A stretch of 64,000 nt of DNA from Citrus sinensis (Eukaryota; Streptophyta; Magnoliopsida; Sapindales; Rutaceae). Where the stretch lies: contig NC_068562.1 in assembly GCF_022201045.2 (NCBI RefSeq), positions 6,492,001-6,556,000 of the forward strand. The letters are read 5' to 3'. The notes beneath the pieces are model-generated. The model saw nothing but the letters and a program-made list of their open reading frames with translations. It was not told the DNA's origin and ran no database searches. The position numbers and the translations under genes were made by a program. Positions 1 through 12,913 of the stretch are shown here, piece by piece (position 1 is the stretch's first letter; every line of letters starts with the position of its first letter).

Positions 1-190
1 CCGAACCTTCGTATCTGACTTGAGCGTCGGAGGGTTTGCGCCGGGAGAACAACCGGCGTACTCTGACTTGTCTGTGTGTGCAGGGACATCCGGAGAAGAA
101 GCATTACTAGGAGACCTCCTGGTCGTGGTAGAGTTGATCGAGCAGGGATCCTGGTCGTAGAACGAGGAGAACCGGAATCTCGCATCAACA
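1..190 (+). mobile_element. 3' part of a gypsy-type LTR, cut by the window edge
   Basis: This stretch matches, base for base over much of its length, the 3' third of the solo LTR at 25483-26114: the shared block CTGACTTGAGCGTCGGAGGG, a shared GTTGATCGAGCAG block, and the shared end CGCATCAACA. The CAACA at 186-190 is the LTR terminus. The 5' part lies outside the window, so it is unclear whether this is a solo LTR or the end of a full element. Confidence 0.75.
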
Positions 191-235
191 AGAACTATTA
201 AAAAGACTTTCCAATTAAAAGGTAAAAAAATTAAG

Positions 236-491
236 CCGCAAGTGTCGTGGCAAAAGTTTTTCCCAAAAGTCCAACAGCTGACTTGAGTGTTGGAAGGATT
301 ACATCGGAAAAACATATGCCGCCCCACCTACCCGTTTTTGTGAACGAAGGTAGATTTATCAGGAGGTATTCGCAATCAAAGAACAGCTCGAAGCAAAGAG
401 ATGCAAGTAGATCCATCTCCTACCAAACAAATTCAAGTGCTGAGACAGTGGTCTAGTCACAACACAGCTCAACTAGGTCTCAGCATCAACA
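236..491 (+). mobile_element. tail of a second, diverged LTR
   Basis: A block CTGACTTGAGTGTTGGAAGG near 274 parallels the CTGACTTGAGCGTCGGAGGG block of the preceding LTR, and the segment again ends in CATCAACA (484-491). It is too diverged to be the same copy. The left boundary is approximate and no target duplication was found. The weak open frame here (247-456) is not taken as a gene. Confidence 0.5.
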
Positions 492-1333
492 ACTACAATT
501 TTTTTTTATTTCTTCAAAAAATACACATTTATATATGATTTTTAGGTGGAATAGACAATTTTTTCATTTGTTCCCCAAGTTTTCTGTCAATGACATAAAA
601 ACAAATCTATAAAGCATATACCTACAGTAATCATGTCTTTTTTTTTTTAATTTTTAACATATGCTAGGAAATAAATACAATTTTTTTTTATTAATTTATG
701 TAATGTGAATGCACAAAGAAATTGTATGCATGAAATAAAATTTAATAGTAGTACGTAGTGAATATAACTTTTAAATAATAATTTTGATAAAAATAGTAAA
801 AATATTATAATTTTTTTATTTTATGAGTGATTTGATTAAATCAACTTATCTTTAATCTACAATTAGTGTCTATTTATTAATATAGCTTTAGAGAAAAAAA
901 GATATATATATTAGACTTGGGAGTTGGGACTTCACTTTCCCCACAACTAGTAGATTCCAATAGGCCTTCCGAGAAAATAGAAGATCAAAAAATAGAATTC
1001 AACGAGCAATACATTTTATATTAAAATGCACATTTTTAATTAATTAAAATTATAGATTCAATTTAGACGCAAACAAAAAAAATTAAAATTATATAAATTA
1101 TCCGGAAAATTCGTGGTAATCCAACTCAAGCCGGCAGAAATACGACAATGTTTTATATCAATTTAAAATTACTATTAATAGATGGACCGCGTAAATGATT
1201 CCTCGATTGGTAATGGTACCGCTTACTGACTGGTCTCTAAAAACTGAAACCGAAAATGCGGGAGCATGACATCACGTAAACACACCCCAAAAATTTGAGC
1301 TTCTCAAATCTTTCTCTGTCCAATTACTTGTTC
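492..1333. other. AT-rich intergenic DNA upstream of resistance-gene relic 1
   Basis: Homopolymer runs and AT-rich sequence with no credible coding frame. The last hundred bases could hold the former promoter of the relic that starts at 1334, but no clear TATA box is assigned. Confidence 0.5.
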
Positions 1334-2609
1334 ATGGCTGAAGGTCTGGTTTCCGCAGTCTTGGAGCAGCGGGCTTCGATCTTGATTCAACAGGTTGAAG
1401 CTGAAGTGAGACTGGTCGTCGGTGTTGAATACGAAGTGCAAAACGTCACCAGCAATTTCACAGCCATAAAAGCTGCGCTTGAAGAAGCAGAGGTCAGATA
1501 AGTGGGGGAGAATACTGTGATAAGCTTAAAGACGTGTACTACGACATTCAGGGTGTGCTCGATGAGTGGATTGAAAATGCTTCCAAGATTAACAAGAATG
1601 TACGTTCTTTCATCCCTGCTTATCGATTTTCTCCAAAGCAACTTGTCCTTTGCCGAGACATTGCTGACAGGAAGAACCCCAGATTTTATATCTAGGGAAA
1701 AAGATATGTTAGGTTTTAGCTTGATTATGAGTAGAACCACCAGAGAAGTAGAACGACGAATAACTACTTTTGTTATTGATCTATCCCAAGTTCATGGCAG
1801 ACGTGGGAATAAGAAGGAAATGGTAGACCAGTTGTTGAGTGAGAGTAGTCAAGGAGTGGCATCAGTATCACCCTCTATTATTTCTATAGTTGGTAAGGGA
1901 GGCACAAGGAAAACTACTCTTGCTCGGTTAGCTTATCGTGACAATAGGCTGAATATTCATTTTGACAAAAAAAAAATAAAAATGGAAGGACTCGTTAAGA
2001 TTGTGGCAAATTAGAAAATGTGCTAGAAAGGTCTTAAGGAAGTGCAATTGGCTTGCCTCTAGCAGTAAAGGCTGTAGGAAGTCTGTTGAGCCTTAAAACA
2101 AGAATTGAACAATGGCAACGTGTCTTAGATAGTGAGAGATGTCAAAATTAGAAGAGATAGAAAGGGCGTTTTTCTCCATTGCTATTGAGCTACTATGATT
2201 TGCCTGCCAATCCGAAAAAATGATTTTAATATTGTGCTATCTTTTCCAAAAGACTATGAGACGATTGGCTGATCAAGTTGTGGATGGCTCAAGGTTAAGG
2301 AAGAGATGATGTGGAGTTAATTGGTGAAGAGTATCTTGAAAACCTTGCTATGCGCTCTTCTTTCAAGATTTTGGAAAAGATGATGGTGGTAGCATAAGAA
2401 GTTGTAACTTGTAAGAGGCATGATGTAGTGCACAACTTTTCTCTATTTTTGACAAAGAATGAATGCTACACCGCCGAAATTGATAATTATGCGGTGTCTC
2501 ATTTGAAGCTTGACAGTAGAAAAGCTCGGCATTCAATGATAATAGTTAAAAGAAATGCCATGCACCGATTGGGAAAAATAATTTTAAAAAAAGGAAGGCA
2601 CAATGGGTC

Positions 2610-2849
2610 ATTAGTCTTGCGCCACCAAGTACATGCTTCATCAATCTCAACTGCTTGCTTCACCTATCTGCTTCATCAATTTACTAGTCATCTTGCTTAA
2701 GTCAATGGCCATATAAAGTATAAATGTTGAGAGTTGCTTGTTATACATCTAAAAATTGACAGCAAAAGCCAAAGAGAAGAGAAGAGAAAGAAAGAAATCA
2801 AGAAAGAAAAAAGACTAAAGATAAAAAGTCAGAAAAGAAGAAAGGAAAT

Positions 2850-2882
<33 letters not shown>

Positions 2883-3945
2883 AGCCAAGAGTAAAGGAAA
2901 TTAAAAAAAAAAAAGGAAGAAGAAGCTAAGACATTCAAAAAAGGAATTAAGCAAGAATATAATACGAGAAATAGAATTGGGCATTTAGATCTATATTTAG
3001 TGAGTCAGTGAGTAATAGATTTATAAAATTTAAGCAGTTATGATTTAGTTTACACTACACGTATAAGTTTTTGTATCAGTTCTAATAATTAATTTTTGAA
3101 TCTTGTATTTTAGAAGAAATTTAAGAAACCAGGAACCCACACGAGCCCCAACGAACCATAAAGTAAAACATGATTTGTGAGTGGATATTATTATTACTAT
3201 TATATATTCTATGAAGCATTTAATTTATGTTTGATACTATGATTTAATATCATGTTATGATTATATGTACGCATATTATATGTTTGATTGAGTCATGAGA
3301 TGTGATTTTTAGTCACCATATGTGTACCCTCCCCCATGGGCTCTGCGCATGCGTATTGAGAGTTAGGTCACTCTACCTATGCGATGTAGTTAAATTCTGC
3401 TAGATATTGAGAGGTTTTTCCCCGCTCTACTCATAAGATGATGATCCCGGCGAACATTGAAAGTTATTTCCCCTGGGTGCTATTTGGTGTCGTTTTATAA
3501 TGTATGTATGTATGATTTTCATATTTGTTGATGTATTATATTCAGTGCGGAATTATGTCACATGATTATATATAAACACTAATACATTATTTTATTTTTA
3601 TATATAATTATATCCACTCACTAAGCTGCCAGCTCATTATTTTCTTATTTATCCATTTTCTCTTAGGATTCCACAGGGTTTTGTGCAATTCAGTTGAGGT
3701 TGGGCCACGGGACACATTGCTGCATGATTTGCATTTTAAGCACGTTTGTATTCATATGTAAATATTTACAATGTATGTGTGTGTCATGAGATGTGAAGTG
3801 TACGAAGTTTGAATATGTATTCGAATGAGACACAAACGTTATTATATGTTGTTGTAGAGGTAGAGGTCATTTTTATATATTCATGAATTAAGTTTGTGCC
3901 ACGAGTTTTAGTTATTAGACCGCATGATTCAATTGACTCATTTTC
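2610..3945. repeat. unclassified insertion in pseudogene 1, probably LTR-derived
   Basis: Pseudogene 2 runs directly from the 'GRKAGNSM' region to the 'KLRSLVLE' region, whereas pseudogene 1 has about 1.3 kb of unrelated DNA between them. It contains a purine-rich tract (2765-2940) and short GC-richer islands near 3330-3500 and 3660-3730. The possible ends TGGGTCA (about 2605) and TGACTCA (about 3940) are inverted, but no target duplication was found, so class and borders stay open. Confidence 0.4.
2856..2882. repeat. (GA)n microsatellite
   Basis: An uninterrupted GA run of about 13 units inside a longer purine-rich stretch (about 2765-2940). Confidence 0.9.
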
Positions 3946-4269
3946 TATATGTATTGATGATGAAACAAAATTGCAAAGCCTTGTGGTAGAATGTTACCGA
4001 GAATGTTTGACTAACGATGATCTTTCAAAATTGTTCCATAAGTTGACATGTTTAAGAATGATAGTCTAGGGTAATATTGCTTTTCAAGGTCATCACTTTA
4101 TTTTAATCAAAGGAATTCCAAACGAAATACAAAAATTAAAACATTTGAAGGCACCTTAGCTTGAAAGAATTTATAAACATAGAAGAGTTGCATGATGTTT
4201 TGTGTGATTTATACAATGTTCAAACCTTAGATGCTTGTTATTACTTAAGGCTGAAAAGAAAATCCCAAG

Positions 4270-4832
4270 TGTTGATGAGGTAATTAATGACTGATACCAC
4301 CTCCAAGGGGTAAGAATCTCCATAGAAGAAAATTGGATCCCTCAAAGACAGGGACGAAATCCGTCAAATGGGAATTCAAGAACCCTTCAGATGGGAAATA
4401 TGGAAACCTTGATTTAAACCGTGATTGGGTCAAAGCCGCCAAGTCAACAAGGCTAAAATGTCAGGATGATGCTTATCATTAAGAAAAAATCACGAAAATA
4501 CTGTAAAAAAATGACTAGAGAAGTTGGCTATAAAGCCACTATGCCCACAACACCCCCAAAAATAAGGGAATCATGTCCCATTTTCTTCTACATTGAAGTG
4601 TTTTTAGGGTAAAAAAAATCATCATGGACGAGGTATGATCACTCAAGTAAACTAGAAACACTCTGATTTCAATTTCAAATGCATTTTACTGACTTAAGCA
4701 TCGGAGTAGGCACGCTGGAGACCACCACCTCCAGCCCCATTTCACCATTTTCTTGTTTGTTACTATATATACATGTTACCTCCATCTATTGCACTTGATT
4801 CAACCCCAGGCGGGAAAAATCAGGCATCAACA
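4270..4832 (+). mobile_element. solo LTR inside pseudogene 1
   Basis: A 563-bp insertion with perfect 8-bp inverted ends, TGTTGATG at 4270 and CATCAACA at 4825-4832. It is flanked by CCAAG (4265-4269) and TCAAG (4833-4837), a 5-bp target duplication with one mismatch. The paralogous pseudogene 2 has the empty site at about 11357-11370 (ATGCCAAGGTATAGAAAG). It carries the CTGACTTAAGCATCGGAG block also found in the LTRs at 1-190 and 25483-26114, so it belongs to the same broad gypsy-like group. No internal retrotransposon region remains, which implies LTR-LTR recombination. Confidence 0.85.
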
Positions 4833-5304
4833 TCAAGGTATAAGACAATTAACCAATCTAAGACTTTGATAAACAAATTCACTTATAGTTTAAGTCACAT
4901 TCCAAAAGGAATAGAGAGATTGACTTGTCTTCAAAAGTTAAGGGAATTGGTTCTAAAAGATGCAAAGCTTGTACTCTTGATTGTTTGGAAACATTTTACT
5001 TGTAGGGTGCTTTTGAGATAAAAGGGTTGGGGAATGTGAATGATGTTGATAAAGCAAAAAAAACAAATCTCAAGTGTAAGAAAAAGGTTCTTCATTTGAA
5101 ATTACAGTTCCATAAGCAGGATTGATTAGATAAAAATCATGATAAACATGTTCTTGATGCACCATCTCCAATTTAGACAAATTAGAGATACATGACTATA
5201 AAGGGAAAACAATTTCCTTAAGTTGGATGTCATCATTGGCTAAGTTGAGAAAATTAAGGTTAGAACATATCTTTTTCTGCGAGACGTTGCCTGCCATCCC
5301 TTGA

Positions 5305-6466
5305 TGTTGGCCTAATTGGTTAAACAAACCTTAATTTTGATGATAACAAACCATGTGTTAAGGGTAAAATGGTAAATTTATATTTCACAATCTCAGTTGT
5401 TCTTAATGGGAAACAATTCATACATATGAGATCAAGTTTAAGACACTCAATAGATAACGACACAATTAAAGACAAACATTAAGAGTATTAGCTTAAGGTG
5501 ATCTTTATTGTTATATTTCATGTAAAACTAATATGATTTAATGTATGCATGATTTAGCATTTAAAAGCTCAAGTTATTTTTCATGAAATTTAAATAAATC
5601 ATAATTTTTTCATATAATAAAAAGGTTTTAAACTTATAAGAAAAATGATTTTATGAAATTGTGTGTTTTTCAAATTTATGGACTAAATTGAAACATTTTA
5701 AGAACTTTAAAATCAACAAATATTATTTTAAGTTCTTAAGTGGACTTATTTGCAAATATGTTGGAACAGCAGCGGCTAACCACTTAACTAATAGCGGCTA
5801 ACCGCTTAAAGCAAGCGGCGATTTGTTTGGGCCAAAATTTCAAATTTAATTTGTAACGGTAACTTGCCCCATCAACATAGCAACTAACCGTCTCATTTTA
5901 GTGGCAATCTTACAATTCTTCAGAAAATCAATAATGGTTAGTTTGCTTATTTAAACTATAAAAACTCAAATTAAACTCAAATCAAATAACTTTTTTAATC
6001 TCTATAAAGCTAAATCTTGTTCATACAATTGATCTTGAGCTTTCATTTTGCTTACCTACATACAATGATTCATTTGAGATATAATTTTTCTATACACTCT
6101 TGTGGAGAGTAATCTTTGTAAACTTCATTTCAATATTAAAATTAAGTGAGTGCAAGTATGAAAAACACTTGGGAAAGAGGTGTATGTGTGTTTATCTCTA
6201 CTTGCAAAGGTTTATTGACACTTTAGAAGTCAATTGTAAAAATCTTGAAGGCTTGGAAGGTTTGAGTAATGAAATCATCAAGTTCGGTTTGCTTGGAGGC
6301 GTGTACGTAAACGAGTTTTGTCAAACCACGTAAAAATTCATGTGTTTGCTCTCTTCTCTCTTCTCTCTTTATGTATTTTTAAATTTATAGTCATTGAATT
6401 TCTTAAAGTATTGATTTAAATTGTTTTGTGATTTTATTTGTATAATTTTTTTTTAAATACCCAATT
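5305..6466 (+). mobile_element. LTR-like insertion, copia/SIRE-type, in pseudogene 1
   Basis: Pseudogene 2 continues CCATCCCTTGAATTATG at 13950-13966, while pseudogene 1 breaks after CCATCCCTTGA into TGTTGGCCTAATTGG, then GATGATAACAAACC, typical of plant copia LTR starts. The far end, TACCCAATTCAACC near 6460-6474, resembles the ACCCAATTCACC ending of the same LTR group. Resistance-gene sequence resumes by about 6490. The right border and the target duplication were not resolved. No protein-coding region of the element is present. Confidence 0.55.
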
Positions 6467-6830
6467 CAACCCGCCGGTTTGCTCGGCTAAAATTTCACTT
6501 GAATCACTCGGTTGAAAGAAAATTAGTGGATTGAAAAAGGTGCGTATGGAATTTTTGGGAATAGGCAGTTGTATTGGCTGGTCATGATCTTTGTCTTTGT
6601 TCTTTACCCAAATTGAAAACATCTCGAACTCTGGAGTTTGAATGATTGGCAAGAGTGGGGTCACGGGATTATAGGTATTGCAATCATGCCGCTTCTTGAT
6701 CATTTGAAAAACGTGCAAATATCCCAACTTAAGGACACTTCCCTTCCATCTTCGTCCAAGGGGGATATTTCTAAACTGTTTTCGCGCTGATATTGTCAAG
6801 TTTACTGGCATAGTAGAAGGTCTTGAGAGA

Positions 6831-9788
6831 CCTATTCTGCATCAGTTATTTTCGGATGATTGATTAAAACCAGGGTGGAGTCATAGCGTTAAGATAATTT
6901 AATAATTTTTTCAAACCTTGACAGCTAATGCAATTTCCAATCTCCACCAACAGAAATTTTTTTTCATTCTCATATTATTTACTTCATTTTTTATTTACAA
7001 TCAGATGATACCCCTAAAACTCGCGTGGCGTGTTTGGGTGTTAAATGCTGAAGATGGCAGAGAATATGAATCAGATTTTGAGAAGAAAACAAAGCATCCA
7101 GGCATGGACTTTTGAGCTGGCTATCATTTGATGAAACAGAGGACTTTCCGGGAGTTTTCTCATATGCAACGCAAGACTTCAGCAGAAGTACAGATGCATC
7201 TGGATGGGGAAGGCATTACGAAGAATTACCCTGATGAGTTTATGATAATTCTTGGCTTCTATGTAACTGCAGCAAAATTGGCATGGAGCTATGACTGCTT
7301 TGGCCATTATTTCACAGAGTTGCCGCAGAGTGTTGATTTACTGAAATTATAAATTTTTGGAATTATATTTTTTTTTCCCGGCTGGTGCTAAAGTTTACTC
7401 ATGATCTCTTGAAATTTGCAGGCGTTTGTCAAGGTTTTACAGCTGGATTAATCCTTGTGCTCATTTGGCAGCTATGAATGCAATCTAGGAGTTTTCCTAG
7501 ACCCTGAATTTCAGTATCGGTATCATCAGCCTGTGGCGGCGTCATTTTTTTTTTTTTTTTTGGAGCGGCGTCATTAACCATAGCAACAAATAATTTTCAG
7601 AATGGCTGTTTTAAGACATAATAATTCAATCTGACCATTTTTTTCTTTTTTTTTTCTTTTTTTTTTAACGTTGTACACGCTGACCTTTCTTTCAACTGGA
7701 ATTTTCATTTGTTCCTCGGAATGAAAGCGAAAATAATTTAACAATGTGCCGTATTTTCCATTTGTACTTGATTCCCTGGCGTTAAAGTGGAAATAATTGT
7801 ATGATTCTCTTTCAGGTTCTTTCTGCAGATGCACAAGTCATATTAAGAACACATAATCTGGTTGCATAGCCAGAATTGTAGTTCTTCTTCTCTATTATTT
7901 TACCTTTTTTACTATATTATTTTGTTTTCGTCACTTTTTAGCGAGAGACTTCATTTGGGTATTTTTGGGCTTTGTATTCGTGATCATTCGTGAACTGTGG
8001 GATATATCCTTTGATTATCCATAAAATTACTTTGACATCTATGCCCGTAAGCCTTAAGGTCAAATGACGTAAATTTCTTATTTTTCTTTTCTTTTTTAGT
8101 TTTGCCTTCCCCCTTGAAATACTAATTTTTCGTGCATAACAATGGTCCATGTATATAGTTTATTGGACACCAAGGGTATAAGACAATGTTAAAAATTTCA
8201 AGTTGACAAGAAAGTGTTCAATACTCTTTAAAATGTAATACACACTTTCAGTGAACTACTACAAAGTGTCAATATATATTTAAATTAGTCAATTATAACA
8301 AGATTAATCATGAGGAGCAGAGCTGACAAGTAGTACTGGTGTACTGGTTAACATCTTTATAATGGCATCTTCAAATCAAAAAATAGAATTATACATATTG
8401 TGGAAGAAGAAATATCATTAATTCAAACTAAATCAAATTGTAATGTAGTTTAATTGTACTTTCAAAACTCTTCTTTCTTTATACAAAGAATACCAAACAA
8501 ATTATATAAAAAAAAATCATGCGAAGAAAATTAGCATTCGGGAATTAGATATACAGAGAACCCATGGCCAGTGAATAACGAAATAGAATATAAAAGGAAA
8601 AAAAGAAACAGGGACGCACACAGGAATTCATGTAAATATAGGGTTTGGAAAGGCTTATAGTAAATTATTGTTGAACTCCTTTGAATGGGAAAGGTACTTC
8701 CACGTCCACCAATATTAGTCCTTTCTTCTTCAAATTTTCCCCAACCATAGATCATTTATTATACATAAAAACAATAGTAGCTTACAACGACGTAAGGCCT
8801 TATGGGGTATAAATGTCATTTGAATCTTCTGATAAATTAATTCAAACACTCGCTCAAGGACTTATTTAGAAAAAAATTTAAAAAACGAGAAACAAAATTA
8901 ATTTTGTTAATAATTAATTTTGCAGAATAAATTATATTACTAAATTTTTCTTTTAAATGTACCTCAATCCCCTTCTGAAATAGTTAAAAAAAAATTGGAC
9001 ACATTTTTCATATAACAAAAAACTTGTAATTCAATGGTAAAAGTATTATTTGATGGTTTTAAAGTTTTGGTTCAAATCTCAATAACCACATTATTTTGTT
9101 TTTTAAATATTTTGTGGAAACTATTTAGAAAAATGATACTTTCACGTATTTAAAATAAATAATTTATTACTATTATTACTTAGAATTTAAAAGAAAGTAA
9201 TGGAATTTAAATTTATAAAACTTAAAATGTATTCAAGTGAACATTAAAAAAAAAACATCCCAAATTAAATAATTTTTTTTTTAACTAAGTTCTCCTAATT
9301 TAAGTGTCTGGTCCGTAATTTGTTCAGATACATTGCGCACCAAATGTGGAATTCAAACTGTCACAACACACGAACCACATGCAGCCACATGAGTCACATA
9401 TCAACATGGAAAAAATCAGCACACCAACTCAATCCCACATTAACAAGGCAAGTAACAAACCATTGGAAACAAATTTGGCAATCTGCATTGCTCTTGCCAA
9501 AGGCTTGCAACAATCATCTCACACAATCTCGTGACATGCAAACTCACCAAAGAAAGATGGCCAACTATTATTCAAGTCCATATTTTCTTCATAACTTAGC
9601 CAACGGCTAGTCAACGACTAAGTTTAGAATTAATCTCATAATATCTGTAAAATGTTTCTTCCATATATCATTCCTTTACTCGTGTATAAATACCCGATTT
9701 TGTTCCTTAAGAAATGTAGTCAATAAAACTTTTAATCCTTTTCAATACTCTTGAATTTTAGCACCATTGACTCTGCTCTGATTCAACC
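6831..9788. other. spacer between the two resistance-gene relics
   Basis: No recognised gene. Positions 6918-7352 form one plus-strand frame of about 145 codons broken by a single TGA at 7113-7115. I do not recognise the product; it may be the decayed 3' end of the resistance-gene transcript. The segment 8640-8760 is clearly related to 14570-14690, downstream of pseudogene 2, which shows that the tandem unit includes its 3' flank. The rest is AT-rich with T and A runs. Confidence 0.5.
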
Positions 9789-11704
9789 ATGGCTGAAGTG
9801 CTTGTTTCAGCAGTCATGGAGCGGCTGGCTTCGATCCTTGTCAAACAGGTAGAAGCAGAGGAGAAGGTGAAACTACTCCACTCGTGTAAAGTGTTGCCAT
9901 TGGGCGTGTACTGCTCAAGTCCTTAACGCAATCGGGTACATTATACACACTATCAGTGTTTATTAACTTTTTAAAAACTCCCTGATAGACCAAAGAAAGA
10001 GGCACCAAAATAATTTGTTCAAAAATATAGGAAATATACAAGTTTGTTGATAAAAATCTGCATCTGAATACGTGCACATTATGGGAAAGTGAATGGTCAA
10101 TAAGAAATCCAATTATAGAATTAGAAAAAACAAATATAAATTAGGCTTTGCTTTCCCTATTAACAAGTAAATTCTAATTGGCTTTCTGTGTTCCAAATAT
10201 ATACACTCACGCACACACGATTTTAAAAAAAACTAAAAATAAGGATGAATTTCTTTCATTATAACAATATTTTTAGCTGTATGTTGATCAATATTTTTAC
10301 CTGCATCATCTTAAGTAGAAGCAGGTGATAGACTCTCTTACGTGTAGTTCTCCAGGAAGTAGAATTTTGTTGACTGCACGAAAAGAGAATGTTGTAAAAA
10401 TAATGGCAACCACCAACATGATCCCACTAGGGAAATTTCCTGGGAAGGAATATTGGTGATTGTTTAGTCAAGTTGCAATATTTTGGCAAGACTAGTGCAG
10501 AAAGTGACGAATTAGAAGATATTGGTAGAGAGATCTTAAGTAACTGCAATGGCTTGCAACTTGCAGTAAAGTCTGTAGGGCGTCTGTTGAGCCTTAAAAC
10601 AAGGATTGAACAATGGCAACGTGTCTTCCATAGTGAGATGTGGCCACTAGAAGAGATAGAAAAGGGTGGCTTTCCCACTTTGCTATTGAGCCATGCTGAT
10701 TTGCCTGTCAATCTGAAAAAATATTGTGCCATCTTTCCAAAAGACTATGAGATAGAGAAGGATCGGCTGATCAAGTTGTGGATGACTCAAGGTCACCTCA
10801 AAAATGGAAAGAAAGAGATGATATGGAGTCAGATGGTGAAGAGTGTTTTAAAAACCTTGCTATGCTCTCTTTCTTTCAAGATTTTGAAAAAGATGGTGGC
10901 CGTAGCATAAGAAGTTGTAAGAATGCATGATTTAGTGCATGACTTTGCTCAAGTTGAAGTTGACGGTTCCGCAGTGTCTCAATTGAAGCTTGCTGGTAGA
11001 AAAGCTGGGAATTCGATGATCCTATTTTAAAATAATTGGCCGGTACCCCGTCTCTATTTAATTACGATAAAACAAAATTGCGTAGCCTTGTGCTAGAAGG
11101 TTTTAAAGAATGTTTGACTACTAATAGTCTTTCGAAATTGTTGGATAAGTTGACATGTTTTAAGGACGATAGATTGGGGTAATTGTGACTGCTATCGAAA
11201 TGCTCATTTTTCTGCAACATATCAAATTGCAAGGGGAATAGGAAAAGTAAAACAATTTGAGGTACCTGAGCTTGAAAATGTTTGTTTAACAATTTGTGTA
11301 ATTTATACAATCTACAAACCCTAGATATTTCTTTCTGTTTTAAGGCTGAAAAGACTATGCCAAGGTATAGAAAGTTAATCAATCTAAGGCATTTAATAAG
11401 TGAATTTTTTTTGAAAGATGGTGATCGTTATATGGCAAAGCATGTACCCTTGAATGTTTGAACAACTTGAATAAGCTTGGCTTGGGAAATGTGACAGATG
11501 TTGGTGAAGCTAGAAAGGTAGATATCTGGGGTAAGAAAAATGCCCTTCATCTGATATTTCATTTCACTGGGAGTAGGAGGAGTTTAGATGAAAATAATGA
11601 TGAACATGTTACATGTTCTTGAAGCTTTACAGCCACCTCCAAATTTACACAGGTTAAAAGATAAATAACTGCAAAGGCAAAACTACTTCCGCCAGTTGGA
11701 TGTC

Positions 11705-12255
11705 TGTTGAAAAAATCAATACATGCATTTAAAATTGGTTGGTGCATACAATTGACAAACATGCATTCAAATTGAAAAAGAAAAATACATGCACGTACGT
11801 ATTTAAAGTTGGAGAGGCAAATTTGAAGACAAATTACTAAGGTAAGCACCTAATTTTTGTTGACAAAATTGTTGGAGTTGGTGCAATAGTGCACCCCATT
11901 TTTCCCTATAAATAGAAGGCAATTCTTTATTTGTTTGATCATCCAAATTGTGAGAGTTGAGAGCAATTGCATGAGAAGCAATTTGAGAGTTTTGAGAAAG
12001 CTTCTACTTGAGTGCTCTAATGAGAATCTATTTGGGTGTATTAGATTTTTAGGTTTTGAAATTTTTTTCAATTTTTTAAATTTCTATTTGTTAGTAAAAT
12101 TATATTTCAGTCTTTATCTATGGACGTAGGCTTTACGCCGAACCACGTAAATTATTTTGTCATATTTTCTTTACATTTATTTGTCACATTTATATTTCTC
12201 TAGAAGTTGCAATCACCATAATATTGGTAATTACTCAACTCGTGCTCCCGCAACA
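11705..12255 (+). repeat. 5' LTR of the copia element
   Basis: Begins TGTTGAAAAAATC and ends CCGCAACA. It aligns throughout with 13324-13867. A TATA box (CCCTATAAATAG, about 11903-11914) would place transcription start near 11935. Confidence 0.88.
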
Positions 12256-12256
12256 A

Positions 12257-12270
12257 TTAGTATCAAAGCC
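12257..12270 (+). other. primer-binding site
   Basis: TTAGTATCAAAGCC, one base after the 5' LTR, differs at two positions from TTGGTATCAGAGCC, the site complementary to initiator methionine tRNA used by plant copia elements. Confidence 0.8.
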
Positions 12271-12572
12271 GGAGGTTCGTGCTTGGGGTATACAGTACTG
12301 TTCACGTATACGCACTGTTCATGTATACGATATTGTTCACGCATACAGTGGAGATGGTCATTTATACTTGGGAGACAGCCTATTGTAAGTAGTGTATATG
12401 TATGCATTTATAGGAGAGTCTAAGAAGTCTAGATTTTAAGTGGGACCATTGTGACCTCTCTATTCTTCTGAGAACTTTCCTAGTGTATTTATTCACACGA
12501 AATTAACATCATAAATATTGTTTTTCAAGTGTAAATAATTGTTGAAGGCATTGGTCATTTGGATTAGGAAGG

Positions 12573-12913
12573 ATGGCAAAGGCATCATCGCCGTCCTCAT
12601 CAGTGATGACTACTATGACTAATGCGAAGTTTGAATTGAAGAAATTTGATGGTACTAATAATTTCGGTATGTGGCAATGTAAAGTGTTGGATGTCTTATG
12701 TCAGCAAGAGTCGGATGTCGCCCTCGAAGAAAAACTTGATAAGATAGATGACAAGGAGTGGATAAATATAGACATGCGTGTAGTACTATTCACCTATATC
12801 TGACTAAAGATCAAAAGTACTATGTCATGAAGGAGACATCAGAAAAAAATTTATGGAAGACGCTGAAAGAAAAGTACATGAAGAAAAGTCTTGAAAATAG
12901 ACTTTATATGAAG
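12573..12913 (+). pseudogene. truncated copia gag
   Basis: Starts at ATG 12573. KFELKKFDGTNNFGMWQCKV matches the start of copia Gag (KFDGxNNFxxW). A frameshift near 12775 moves the reading into the next frame, where CSTIHLYLTKD and LWKTLKEKYMKKSLENRLYM continue the Gag polyprotein core. Coding ends abruptly where the inverted LTR segment begins. No zinc knuckle or downstream pol is present. Full Gag is much longer, so this is a remnant. Confidence 0.85.

Larger units (their letters stand above)
1334..6830 (+). pseudogene. CC-NB-ARC-LRR disease-resistance pseudogene 1 (RGA type)
   Basis: A decayed resistance gene. The start MAEGLVSAVLEQRASILIQQ (ATG 1334) is the typical N-terminal Rx-type coiled coil. 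A stop follows at about 1499. Around 1530-1680 another frame encodes KDVYYDIQGVLDEWIENASK, the EDVID-like part. The P-loop at about 1886-1920 reads GKGGTRKTTL, where the family expects GMGGIGKTTL. The central NB-ARC (from about 1980 to 2030) is deleted: the text jumps from HFDK straight to the GLPLA/'LLSLKTRIEQWQRVL' region, which is also frameshifted. The MHD position near 2420 reads KRHDVVHN. LRR fragments follow at 3950-4260, 4833-5300 and 6490-6830; the last includes an intact-looking stretch (LEFEWQEWGHGIIG) read antisense by a spurious minus-strand frame. Insertions at about 2610-3945, 4270-4832 and 5305-6466 split it. It cannot make a full receptor. Confidence 0.88.

Noticed and set aside
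6434..6811. 125-codon minus-strand frame
   Set aside because: It is the antisense of the LRR end of pseudogene 1; the sense strand carries the recognisable text.
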